The notes under the pieces were generated by a model. It was not told where the DNA came from and ran no database searches. It worked only from the letters and a program-made list of their open reading frames with translations. A stretch of 64,000 bases of DNA from a bacterium (GTDB lineage: Bacteria; 4484-113; JAFGCY01), in assembly GCA_020440605.1 (NCBI GenBank), contig JAGRNT010000003.1, positions 216,176 through 280,175 of the forward strand. The letters run 5' to 3'. The translations under genes and the position numbers were made by a program. Position 1 is the stretch's first letter. Each line of letters starts with the position of its first letter. Of the stretch, positions 1 to 8,493 are shown piece after piece.

Positions 1-2
1 GC

Positions 3-2810
3 CAGATTCTGCTCACGCTCCTTGCCTGTACTGCCGCTGCCCTGCTGCTCAATGCCTGTTCCGCCGGCAGCAACCCTGAACCCCTCAATCCACGGGCTGA
101 CGGCATTGCCAACATGGCCCCGGTGGACTTCCCGGCCGGACTGCCGGCAGATGCCGCCCAGCCCTGGGAGACGGGACGGACGACCCAGGCCCTGGATGCC
201 CAGTCGGAATTCACGGCGGGCACGCAGCGTTTCCTGGAAGGTGGGAGTGTCACTGATGCCGGGGCCGCCAGCCGCATCGGCGACAGCAGCGGCAGTGCGG
301 ATGCAGTCAGCTATGCGATCTACCGCCTGCCCATGGGCGGCTTCCAGCCGGGAGCGCTGGCCTTTGATGCCAATGTGTGGCCTGCCGCGGATGGCAGTCC
401 CAGCCGGTACTATCTCGGGCTCAGCAGTTATGCCGATGGCCGCTGGGAATGGCATGGCCCCTACAGTGAGCATCATGTGCGCCTCGCGCGCAGCGAGCGG
501 CGCGGGCCGGATGTCTTCGCCTCCGCCGACTACACCTCGGAATTTGACAATCTGTTCGTATGCGTGCTGGTCCCCGGTGCTGCGCAGGTGGAACTGCTCG
601 GCATCTCATCCGACAGCCTCAGCGGGGGGGATGGCAGTCCTCCGCCCGTGCCCCAGGGCCTGACGGCAGCCCCCGCCGCGGGAGCAGTGCTGCTGGAATG
701 GCAGGCGGTGGCCGCAGCGGACCTCGCCGGCTACCGTGTGCATTACTCCACTGCGCCCTTCATCTCCCCCAATGCTGTGGGCGTACAGCATGCAGGCTTC
801 GTGGAGGGCAGCACCCGCCATCTGCTGCACAGCAGTGCGGACAGGCTCTATCTCAGAGTCAGCGCAGTTGACAACAATGGCAATGAAAGCGCCGCGAGCG
901 AGCTCGTGAATGTCAGCCCGCTGCCCGGCTCGCCGCTGCAGCTCGGCCTCGGACTGAGCAACAACAGCGTGCCGCGCAATGCCCTGGCCAGCATCACGGT
1001 GGAAGGCGGGGAAGCCGGCCTGCTCCATGACTACGACCTGGATGGCGACGGGATCCCGGAACTTACCGATCAGAGCCAGACCCTGCAGAACCTGCCGACG
1101 CAGCAGCCCGGCATGCTGCGTCCGGCGGTGATCGCCCATGATGCCGGGATGGAGCGCGTAGCGCTCGGCGGCGTGAGCCTGCTCGTGACGGCCAACAGCC
1201 CGCCCGTGGCCTATGGCACGGCGGATGTGCAGTCCGGCAGCGCTCCGCTCAGCGTCAGCTTCGACGGCACTGAGAGCACTGACTTCGACGGCAGCATCGT
1301 CGGCGGCGGCTGGGACTTCGATGGCGACGGGATCTTTGATGCCTATGATGAAAGCTCAACTTCACAGCTCACGGCCAGCCATGAGTATGCCCTGCCCGGC
1401 TTCTACAATGCCCGGCTGCGCGTGATTGACGAGGAGGGGGCCTGGGATGTGGACACGGTCGGGATCTTCGTGGACGGTGGCAACGTGCAGGACCTGGCTC
1501 CTGTTGCCAGCCTGCAGCTCAGCCAGCCGCAGGTGATCCTCGGCATCAACGGCAGCCCGCTGGCGATGGTGTTCGATGCCTCGGACAGCTTCGACCCTGA
1601 GGGCGGTGCGCTGGAGTATTCCTTTGACATCCTCAACAATGGCAATTTCAGCGCCTTCGACAGCGAGCCTACGGCGTTTCGTACCAGCTTCAGCCAGGGC
1701 CTGGCGGCCTGCAGGGTGCGCGTCCGGGACGAGGCCGGCAACATTGCCAGTGACCTGGCCTACTATCCCGTCTACCAGTTCAACAGCCAGCGGATCGTGA
1801 GCGGCGTGCAGGTTGACAACAGGGTTGCGATCGCCGCGCTGCGCGGTTCGCTCAGCAACAACCGCTTCGGGATTGCCTACTATGACGCGGCAAATGACGA
1901 CCTGATGTTCTGCTTCAGCGGGGATCTGAACGGCTACAGCTGGTCCGCTCCCTATGTCGTTGACCCGCTCGGCGGGGAATGGATGGAGCTGTTCCAGGAT
2001 GAGCAGAATTTCCAGCTGGCCTGGTACCGTGACGGCGACCTGTTCTATGCCGAGAGTGCCGATGACGGGCAGAGCTTCGGACCGACCCGCAATGTGGACA
2101 TCGGAGCTGACGACGCGGGCCTGTTCGTCAGCGGCGGGGATGCCCTGGGCCGGCCGGCCGTGGCTTACTACAACGCCACGGACGGGGACCTCTACTACTG
2201 CGTATCCTCGGATACCAGCGGCAGTGCATGGGAAGTGCCCGTCAATGTCGACGGGACGGGCAATACCGGCCTCTACCCTGACATGCTGGATGCCTCCGGG
2301 AGAATGCACATTGCCTATTACCGTGAGGATACCGGCAACCTGATGTTCGCCTCATCCTCGGACTTCCTTGGAACGAGCTGGAACCCGCCGGTGATCGTGG
2401 ATGCCAGTGCGGCGGATGTCGGCCGCCTGCCCTCGCTGGTCCGCGCCGGCTTCACGTTCGCGATTGCCTACACCGATGCAGGCAACGATGTGTGGTTCGT
2501 GACCTCAGCCGACCCGGACGGCCAGACCTGGAACGAACCGCTGCTGCTGGGGAACGTCACGGCACGTTCCTGTGAGATGAAGTATCTGAATGACAGGTAT
2601 GTGATCTTCTACGGTGACGACTTCTTCGGCCGCGGGCGGTTCATCATCTCGGAGGATTCCACAGGCAGCAGCTGGGGCAACTGGGAGTACTACGATTCCG
2701 GGGACAGCACCGCCTTCATGTCCGCCACCGTCGCTGTCAACGGCATGCCCGCACTGGCCTACTGGGATGAGGAGAACGAGCTGTACTTCACCACGCCGCG
2801 CCTGGACTGA
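3..2810 (+). CDS. Secreted FN3/PKD/propeller-like lipoprotein, 5' end outside the window
   Basis: The frame is open to the window edge. The first visible residues are a hydrophobic stretch ending in the lipobox L-N-A-C (Cys codon 57-59), so the start codon lies upstream and the internal ATG at 114 is not the true start. In order I see a fibronectin III-like segment (about 645-920), two PKD-like segments (about 1195-1475 and 1495-1790, the first with WDFDGDG) and a C-terminal run of propeller-like blades of the type 'RPAVAYYNATDGDLYYC' (about 1800-2800). It is expected to be a surface- or periplasm-anchored lipoprotein. Its substrate is unknown. The blades resemble those of most lipoproteins in this window, which marks it as a paralogue. 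The next gene converges on it from the opposite strand. Confidence 0.85.
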   Translation, partial: QILLTLLACTAAALLLNACSAGSNPEPLNPRADGIANMAPVDFPAGLPADAAQPWETGRTTQALDAQSEFTAGTQRFLEGGSVTDAGAASRIGDSSGSADAVSYAIYRLPMGGFQPGALAFDANVWPAADGSPSRYYLGLSSYADGRWEWHGPYSEHHVRLARSERRGPDVFASADYTSEFDNLFVCVLVPGAAQVELLGISSDSLSGGDGSPPPVPQGLTAAPAAGAVLLEWQAVAAADLAGYRVHYSTAPFISPNAVGVQHAGFVEGSTRHLLHSSADRLYLRVSAVDNNGNESAASELVNVSPLPGSPLQLGLGLSNNSVPRNALASITVEGGEAGLLHDYDLDGDGIPELTDQSQTLQNLPTQQPGMLRPAVIAHDAGMERVALGGVSLLVTANSPPVAYGTADVQSGSAPLSVSFDGTESTDFDGSIVGGGWDFDGDGIFDAYDESSTSQLTASHEYALPGFYNARLRVIDEEGAWDVDTVGIFVDGGNVQDLAPVASLQLSQPQVILGINGSPLAMVFDASDSFDPEGGALEYSFDILNNGNFSAFDSEPTAFRTSFSQGLAACRVRVRDEAGNIASDLAYYPVYQFNSQRIVSGVQVDNRVAIAALRGSLSNNRFGIAYYDAANDDLMFCFSGDLNGYSWSAPYVVDPLGGEWMELFQDEQNFQLAWYRDGDLFYAESADDGQSFGPTRNVDIGADDAGLFVSGGDALGRPAVAYYNATDGDLYYCVSSDTSGSAWEVPVNVDGTGNTGLYPDMLDASGRMHIAYYREDTGNLMFASSSDFLGTSWNPPVIVDASAADVGRLPSLVRAGFTFAIAYTDAGNDVWFVTSADPDGQTWNEPLLLGNVTARSCEMKYLNDRYVIFYGDDFFGRGRFIISEDSTGSSWGNWEYYDSGDSTAFMSATVAVNGMPALAYWDEENELYFTTPRLD

Positions 2811-2825
2811 GTGGCTGCTGCCGAG

Positions 2826-3935
2826 TCAGTCCTGTTCGCGCCTGCGGCTGAGCGCCATGCCCAGCAGGTAGCCGCCGGGCAGCCAGACAGCATAAGTGAA
2901 TGGCAGCAGGGCAGCACCGACCCAGAGCGGTACTCGGTGCGGCTCCTCCGGCGTGCCCAGCAGCAGGTTGCTCTTCCAGCTCGTCATCAGCCAGTTGATG
3001 CCGGTGATGAAGTCCAGATGGCCGAAGTACCAGGCCAGGGCGAAGCGTCCGTCTCCCAGCAGATTGCGCAGTCCGGCTGAGATTCCCGGCTGGTCCAGCG
3101 ACTGCTGCAGGAAGGGCAGCAGGCCCGTTGCCAGCAGCAGGCAGCAGAGCAGCGTCAGCAGCAGGCTGCGGCCGCGGCGCGGCAGCAGGCCCAGCACTAC
3201 GGGCAGCACAGCGAGGGTCAGCCCGATGGCAATGTAGGGCAGGGGCTGATGCCCGCGGGTCTGGCGGTAGCAGCTCTGCAGGAACTCCCTCCCCCAGACC
3301 AGCATCACGTAGACAGCGCCGCTGCACAGCAGCAGCAGGGTGGAGGCGCGCAGCAGGTTGCCGCGCAGGCAGCGTTCCAGCAGCAGCGCGATGGCAACTG
3401 GCAACAGGCCGGCGGAGAGGATAGTGAGTGCCGTTGCCAGCACGCGCGGCAGCCAGGGGTTCGGCACCTCCAGCCAGCCCTCCGGGCCGTCGGTGACGAT
3501 CCAGTCCTCGCCGAGCTGCGCTCCGCTGCCGAAGGGCAGGCCGAAGTAGAGCTGCAGCACGCCCCAGACCGCCAGGGCCGAGAGGCCCAGCAGCAGCGGC
3601 ACGGTGAGGAGCGGCAGCCAGTCCATCAGCTGGCGCTGCACGGGCGGGATCGGCAGGCTGGCCTGGCTTTCATCCCGGCGCTGGGGCGGGCCGAACCAGG
3701 CGCTGAGCAGCCAGAGCAGGCTCAGCAGTGCGCCGAGCGTTCCCAGGATCTGGGCGCAGGCGATCAGGTCCGTGAATTCCCGCCCGAGGCTGAAGGGCGA
3801 AATGAAGATGTAGTACAGGGCGACGCTGCTCTGCAGCAGCACGGCAGTGACCAGCCAGCCGCGGCCCTGCCAGGCGCAGCGCAGCGCTTCCGTCCGCAGG
3901 ATCTCGGGATTCCAGCTGGCAAAGGGCCTCAGCAC
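2826..3935 (-). CDS. Polytopic integral membrane protein, possibly an ABC-2-type permease
   Basis: This is a 369-residue protein with about eight or nine hydrophobic segments separated by short Arg-rich loops. The N-terminus carries the amphipathic motif NPEILRTEALRCAW before the first membrane segment. That is reminiscent of the 'NP-x-L-x-R-E' entry of ABC-2-type permeases, but no ATPase gene is adjacent and I do not recognise the family firmly. The start is GTG at 3935. A TACAAT -10 box lies only 6 nt upstream, so no leader or Shine-Dalgarno site is possible and the message is predicted to be leaderless. It is expected in the inner membrane; the cargo is unknown. Confidence 0.7.
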   Translation of the reverse strand: MLRPFASWNPEILRTEALRCAWQGRGWLVTAVLLQSSVALYYIFISPFSLGREFTDLIACAQILGTLGALLSLLWLLSAWFGPPQRRDESQASLPIPPVQRQLMDWLPLLTVPLLLGLSALAVWGVLQLYFGLPFGSGAQLGEDWIVTDGPEGWLEVPNPWLPRVLATALTILSAGLLPVAIALLLERCLRGNLLRASTLLLLCSGAVYVMLVWGREFLQSCYRQTRGHQPLPYIAIGLTLAVLPVVLGLLPRRGRSLLLTLLCCLLLATGLLPFLQQSLDQPGISAGLRNLLGDGRFALAWYFGHLDFITGINWLMTSWKSNLLLGTPEEPHRVPLWVGAALLPFTYAVWLPGGYLLGMALSRRREQD

Positions 3936-3941
3936 GCCAGC

Positions 3942-3947
3942 ATTGTA
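3942..3947 (-). promoter_or_regulatory. -10 box of a leaderless promoter
   Basis: TACAAT on the minus strand, 6 nt upstream of the GTG start at 3935. The same spacing recurs before five other genes in this window. No convincing -35 was found. Confidence 0.5.
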
Positions 3948-4007
3948 TACCTGAAAGAGAGAGCGATTCCCGCAGGAACCGCTCTCAGGCTGTCAGTTGG
4001 AGTTCCG

Positions 4008-4985
4008 TCAGTTGACGGTGATGCTGTTGGGCAGTCCATCATGCTGATTGCTGATGTCAGCCCAGAAGTGGTTCGTCGGCACCAGCGCATTGCTTTCAAT
4101 ATCCGCTACCGCGTTGTTGTAATAGGTCCGCAGTGTCTTGCCCACCACGTCATTGAAGTCCAGGGTATAGGTCCCCGGTTCATCAAAGCTGAGCTGTAAT
4201 GAGTAGACCACTCCACCCTCGGAGATCGGCTCGATGCTGAAGTCGGTCATTCCCAGCAGGATCGAGAGCCTGGAATACTGCGAGCCGGCCGGATCGAAGT
4301 ATGTCGGCTGAATTCCAGCCTCATCAGCACCGAGAAGCCAGGTCTGCTTCTGCGAAACGATGCCTTCCCAGAAACCATCCGGATCCAGCCTGGCTCCACC
4401 GGGCTCGCCAAGGTTGAAACTGTCTGCGACATAGTTCCAGGCACCGTTCACGCGCAACTCCGTGTTTATGGATGTCAATCCAGACTGCGTCAGGTCACCG
4501 GTGGCGATCAGCACCGTGACTGCCTCACCGACACCGGCCTCGGTCTGCAGCGGAATGGCATAGAGTGTGTCATCCTCAAGCTGCAGTGCCGGAGTCTGGA
4601 CCATCACGCGGCGGCTTTCCAGGACCTGTGCATCGCGGGTGATGCTGATCACGGCCTCGCCGCTGACAACCGCGAAGATGTCGCTGGAGCGGAAATGCAG
4701 CTCCACGGGGCTGCCCATGCCGGACACCAGGCTGAGCTTCCGGGTGTCGGTGCTCATTCCGTCCGGTACGGCGACCTGCAGGCTGTAACCCGCCTGGGCG
4801 GAATCGCTGATGCGGACACGCAGGCTGTCACTCCCCGCACCTTCCACGGCGATGATCGCCGGGGCGGAAGGACTGAGCTGATCCTGCGCTCCGGAATCCG
4901 CGGGGGACCCCGCGCCAGCGCAGCCGGCCAGCATGAGGATTGTCATGGCTACTCCAGCCGGACAAAGATTTCTGAATACTCTCAC
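4008..4985 (-). CDS. Orphan lipoprotein
   Basis: A 325-residue protein with signal peptide and lipobox L-A-G-C (Cys22). The mature part is beta-rich and looks like two or three Ig- or cohesin-like sandwiches, without the EF-hand pair or propeller blades of its neighbours. A purine-rich AAGGGAG lies upstream of the start in the divergent spacer shared with the gene at 5151. I do not recognise the family. It is probably an envelope-anchored binding or structural protein, and that is inference only. Confidence 0.7.
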   Translation of the reverse strand: MRVFRNLCPAGVAMTILMLAGCAGAGSPADSGAQDQLSPSAPAIIAVEGAGSDSLRVRISDSAQAGYSLQVAVPDGMSTDTRKLSLVSGMGSPVELHFRSSDIFAVVSGEAVISITRDAQVLESRRVMVQTPALQLEDDTLYAIPLQTEAGVGEAVTVLIATGDLTQSGLTSINTELRVNGAWNYVADSFNLGEPGGARLDPDGFWEGIVSQKQTWLLGADEAGIQPTYFDPAGSQYSRLSILLGMTDFSIEPISEGGVVYSLQLSFDEPGTYTLDFNDVVGKTLRTYYNNAVADIESNALVPTNHFWADISNQHDGLPNSITVN

Positions 4986-5138
4986 TGCTTTCTCCCTTGG
5001 CTTGTCTGTCCCCCATACTCTGGGAGGCCACTGGACAGTGTTTAACCTGTGTGCGGCTTCGCTTCAAGTCCCCAGGCGCAGTTCGGTGCAAATCGGCGGC
5101 AATTGTCCGTCCAGTGCCAATCAGCATCCAGCCGGCGC

Positions 5139-5144
5139 TAGAAT
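5139..5144 (+). promoter_or_regulatory. -10 box of a leaderless promoter
   Basis: TAGAAT, 6 nt upstream of the ATG at 5151. This predicts transcription starting at or next to the start codon. Confidence 0.5.
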
Positions 5145-5150
5145 CGTCAG

Positions 5151-6683
5151 ATGCTTCATTCCGAGAGGCGCAGGCTGCTGATGCGCATGGGACTGGCCTG
5201 GCTGGGGCTCATTTGCCTGCTGGCAATCACGGCCGCCGTGCAGCGCCAGCGCGAGCTGACCGGCGTGGAACACACGCTGATCGCCAGCCGCTACGCTGCC
5301 TTCGGTGAAATCGGCCGCCGGGCCCGGGAGGACTGGCCCAACCACCGCCATTCCTATGCCCTGTACCTGATTGAGAACGGCCGCCGCAGGCCGGAGCTCA
5401 TGCGCCTGCTGCTGATCAGCGAGGCCTGCGTTGTCAAGCATGACAGCTACATGAATGCCTACAGCCGCAACGTCGACCTGCGCCGGATGCTGCTGCAGGA
5501 GGTCATGCCGCGCTACCGTGACGACGCACTGGTGCACTGGGCGGCGGGGGTCTGCCACATGAATGCCGGCGAGTTCGGCGAGGCCCGCGCGGAACTGCAG
5601 CGGGCGCTGGAACTCGGACTGGACCTTGAGCGCTTCGGGATCGAGAAGCGTGACATCCTGCTGCGGATCATGCTGGCAGCGGCGATGGATGGCGACCCGG
5701 CGGAGACGATGCATTGGGTGCGGGAAACGCAGCTTGGCGACGACGCTGAGCTGCAGGCAATGTATGCAGACATGCTTTGCCGTCTGTACATGTATGACGA
5801 GTGCATCGCCTTCTGCGAAGCGCAGCTGGGCACGACGCCCAGAGGTGCAATCGCCGGCCGTGCCCTGCACGGTCGGACCGGCGATTCCCTTGCCAGCGTG
5901 CTTGTGAGATCACTCTGGTGGGCAGGCAGGCGGGAGGAGCTTCGCCAGCTCCACAGTGCATACAGAGCCTATCACCCGAGCGGTGAAGATGGGCTGGCCA
6001 GGGAAGCCTGGTACTGGGGCAGCCGGGGTGGCATCAATCCCCTGGTGCTTGGCCGTTTTGCCCTGCTGGAGAATCCGGGATCCAGGATGAACTCAGGCTC
6101 CAGCTTGTCGCCAAACGGGGGATTGCGGGAAGAAGGCATGCCGCAAGTGCTGGCCGAGGGATGGGCATTGTTCGGATTGCAGCAGTCCCGGGAGAGGCTG
6201 AATGACATCATGCTCGATGGCAGGCAGCGCCTGGCTGACGGGGCCTACGGGATGCCAAACGAACTGAGCTGGTCCGAGCGTTCCGAGCTGGAGAGCCGGA
6301 CCGGCAATGTCTACGCCCAGCTGCTGCGCGCGGAGATCCTGCGCCAGGACTGGGCGGCCCTGCAGCAGCTCCTCAATGACAACGCTGATCAGTACTACTG
6401 GCCGGCGCCGCTATCCATCGGCTATGCGCAGTTCCTGCTGGGAATTGTCAACGGGTCTCCTGATACGGAACTGGCGGAGGCCCTGCGCGACTTCATCCAG
6501 CTTGCACCTTTCCTGCTGCACTCTCCGGAATACAGCGCGGCCTGTACACGGAGTGGGCAGGACCCGGATGCCCTGCGCCGCCGGCTGGTCGCACAGCTCG
6601 CAGAGCCCGGCGAGGCGGACGGCAGCTGGTGGTCCGGCAACCTGCCCTACTGGGACAGTGCCAACGGCGATCTGGACTGGTGA
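5151..6683 (+). CDS. Membrane-anchored TPR-like protein
   Basis: A 510-residue protein. The N-terminus is basic (HSERRRLLMR) and followed by one hydrophobic segment (about residues 13-28), giving a signal anchor without a lipobox. The rest is helical, with TPR-like pairs such as ALVHWAAGVCHMNAGEFGEA and the following EARAELQRALELG. It is therefore a predicted periplasm-facing scaffold. The start at 5151 fits the leaderless -10 box; an alternative in-frame ATG is at 5181. No enzymatic motif is visible and the partner is unknown. It is flanked by unrelated lipoprotein genes on the opposite strand. Confidence 0.75.
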   Translation: MLHSERRRLLMRMGLAWLGLICLLAITAAVQRQRELTGVEHTLIASRYAAFGEIGRRAREDWPNHRHSYALYLIENGRRRPELMRLLLISEACVVKHDSYMNAYSRNVDLRRMLLQEVMPRYRDDALVHWAAGVCHMNAGEFGEARAELQRALELGLDLERFGIEKRDILLRIMLAAAMDGDPAETMHWVRETQLGDDAELQAMYADMLCRLYMYDECIAFCEAQLGTTPRGAIAGRALHGRTGDSLASVLVRSLWWAGRREELRQLHSAYRAYHPSGEDGLAREAWYWGSRGGINPLVLGRFALLENPGSRMNSGSSLSPNGGLREEGMPQVLAEGWALFGLQQSRERLNDIMLDGRQRLADGAYGMPNELSWSERSELESRTGNVYAQLLRAEILRQDWAALQQLLNDNADQYYWPAPLSIGYAQFLLGIVNGSPDTELAEALRDFIQLAPFLLHSPEYSAACTRSGQDPDALRRRLVAQLAEPGEADGSWWSGNLPYWDSANGDLDW

Positions 6684-6699
6684 TGCCGGCAGTGCTTGC

Positions 6700-8361
6700 C
6701 TAGTACTGGGTTGCCAGGAACGTGAAGTCCCGCGCATAGACCAGCTGGTCGTCATCCCGCAGGTAGAACACGGCGGGCATGCCCTCGATCGCGAACAGCT
6801 CGAAGGTCAGCACGGCACTGCCGCCTGTCTCCACTTCCTCGCCGTTGAAACTGAAACTCGGCAGATCACTGATCTCACGCAGCTTGTATACCCGCAGTGC
6901 GGATATCGTGTCCCGCGAATAGCCGATCAGCATGTGATCCCCGAGTCCGATTGATGAAAGCAGGCCGCTTCCGGGGCTGGGTGACAGGAACGAACTTGAG
7001 GAGAAATTCCAGTCGGCATCAGCATTGCCATCCCCCTGGCGGGACTGCCGGAACGGTAGGAACGGGTTATTGTCCACGTTGCTGTCCAGATGCATGAAGT
7101 ACAGGCTCGGATGGCCATCCAGCGAGCAGAGATCCGCCCAGCTGTGCTCGATGCCCTGGCCCGCTGCGACGACCGCAGGCTGCTGGGGCCAGGCGCTGGC
7201 CTTGCTTCCACTCGCGGTGCTGGAAGCCATGTAGAGCTGGCGTCCGTTCTGCTTGTCGTAGAAACTCACTGCGGGCTTGCCACGGATCAGCTTCAGGCTG
7301 GGGTTCAGTGCCGAGACGCCGCCGTCCGCATGCAGCACGAGCTTGTTCTGCCAGTCCGCCTCCGCTGCTCCGTCTGCGGTCGTGCTGCGCCTGTAACTGA
7401 GGTTGTTGTCCGCGGAGAGATAGGCCAGGGCCGGGTTGCCATCAACCTGGGCCAGTGAGCATTCCGGCACATGTCCGCCCGGCGCATCGTCAATCTTCAC
7501 CGTGGCTGTCCAGTCAGTGGCAGCGGCACCGGAGGCCGTCGTACTGCGCAGGTAGCTGAGCTGGCCGCTGTTCTCATCATGGTAGGCAATCGCCGGATTC
7601 CCGCCGATCAGCTGCATGTCTATCCACTGCCCCGTGGCCCCGGGCACGAGCAGCAGCGGTTCCGGCCAGTCGCCGGCTTCCATCCCCGCAGGGCTCGTGC
7701 TGCGCAGGTAGTGCAGGCCCGCGTTGTCAAAGTAGGCCACTGCCGGATGGCCATCCGCGCTGACGGCACCCAGCGGGGACTGCACGGTGTAGCCCGGCAG
7801 CGCAACTCCCACATCACGGGACTGCCAGCCGTTGTCAAGTTCGACATCAATCTTGTAGATGCTCACGTTGCCGTCGCCGGCCGGAGCAAACAGGCAGAGG
7901 TAGCTGCGACCGCTCGGGCTGTACAGCGAGTCCGTCACGCTGATGACTTGCCCGTCAGGCGGGGCGGGCTGGAACTGCCAGCGGCCGCTGCTGAAATCCG
8001 CCAGGCCCATGTACAACTGCAGCTCTCCCTGGATTGAGTAATTCAGCGAGAAGGACCTGAGCAGGCTGCCATCCTCGCCCAGCTCAAAAATGGCCCAGCT
8101 GCTGGTCTGATTGTCCGGCTGCAGAATCACTTCATTGGTGACTGGATAAATGAAGGTGTTGCCGGTATCCTGGATGATCGACTCTCCGGCTCTTTCCGAG
8201 GAGAAGATCAGGCTTGCTCTGCGCGGGACATTCGCCTCCGCCAGTGATTCAAGCTGCTGGACCCCCGGCAGTCCGGCAGGTAACTCAGGCTCGATCTCCG
8301 TATGTCCGGCACAGCCTGCCAGCAGCAGGCCGAGCAGCAGCAGGTTCAGTCTAGCGTACAT
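6700..8361 (-). CDS. Propeller-like lipoprotein
   Basis: 553 residues, signal peptide with lipobox L-A-G-C (Cys17). The body has about seven repeats of the pattern G-x-P-A-[IVL]-A-Y-x-D ... L-x-Y-x-R-S-T-T-A-x-G (for example NPALAYLSADNNLSYRRSTT), which fits a BNR- or sialidase-type beta-propeller. No sialidase catalytic Arg/Asp/Tyr set is evident, so enzymatic activity is not claimed. It has no dockerin-like or PKD module. The repeats are shared with the lipoproteins at 8494, 25278 and others, marking a paralogous family. Confidence 0.8.
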   Translation of the reverse strand: MYARLNLLLLGLLLAGCAGHTEIEPELPAGLPGVQQLESLAEANVPRRASLIFSSERAGESIIQDTGNTFIYPVTNEVILQPDNQTSSWAIFELGEDGSLLRSFSLNYSIQGELQLYMGLADFSSGRWQFQPAPPDGQVISVTDSLYSPSGRSYLCLFAPAGDGNVSIYKIDVELDNGWQSRDVGVALPGYTVQSPLGAVSADGHPAVAYFDNAGLHYLRSTSPAGMEAGDWPEPLLLVPGATGQWIDMQLIGGNPAIAYHDENSGQLSYLRSTTASGAAATDWTATVKIDDAPGGHVPECSLAQVDGNPALAYLSADNNLSYRRSTTADGAAEADWQNKLVLHADGGVSALNPSLKLIRGKPAVSFYDKQNGRQLYMASSTASGSKASAWPQQPAVVAAGQGIEHSWADLCSLDGHPSLYFMHLDSNVDNNPFLPFRQSRQGDGNADADWNFSSSSFLSPSPGSGLLSSIGLGDHMLIGYSRDTISALRVYKLREISDLPSFSFNGEEVETGGSAVLTFELFAIEGMPAVFYLRDDDQLVYARDFTFLATQY

Positions 8362-8493
8362 GTGTTGCCCTGATGGATACAGCCGGACACACTGCCTGCG
8401 GCTCCTACCCGCCTGATTATGCCCCTCGCGCGTAGCGCTGCAGCATACACTTGCAGCCCGCTTTGGGCATACACAGCCAGGGCAAGGGAATCC

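Noticed and set aside
3249..4199. Plus-strand ORF of 316 codons
   Set aside because: Antisense to the membrane protein and orphan lipoprotein; Gln/Ala/Arg-rich without any signal peptide, helices or start signal.
6700..8361. Sialidase function for the BNR-like propellers
   Set aside because: Blade pattern is present but the catalytic Arg triad, Asp and Tyr/Glu could not be located, so only a fold-level call is made.
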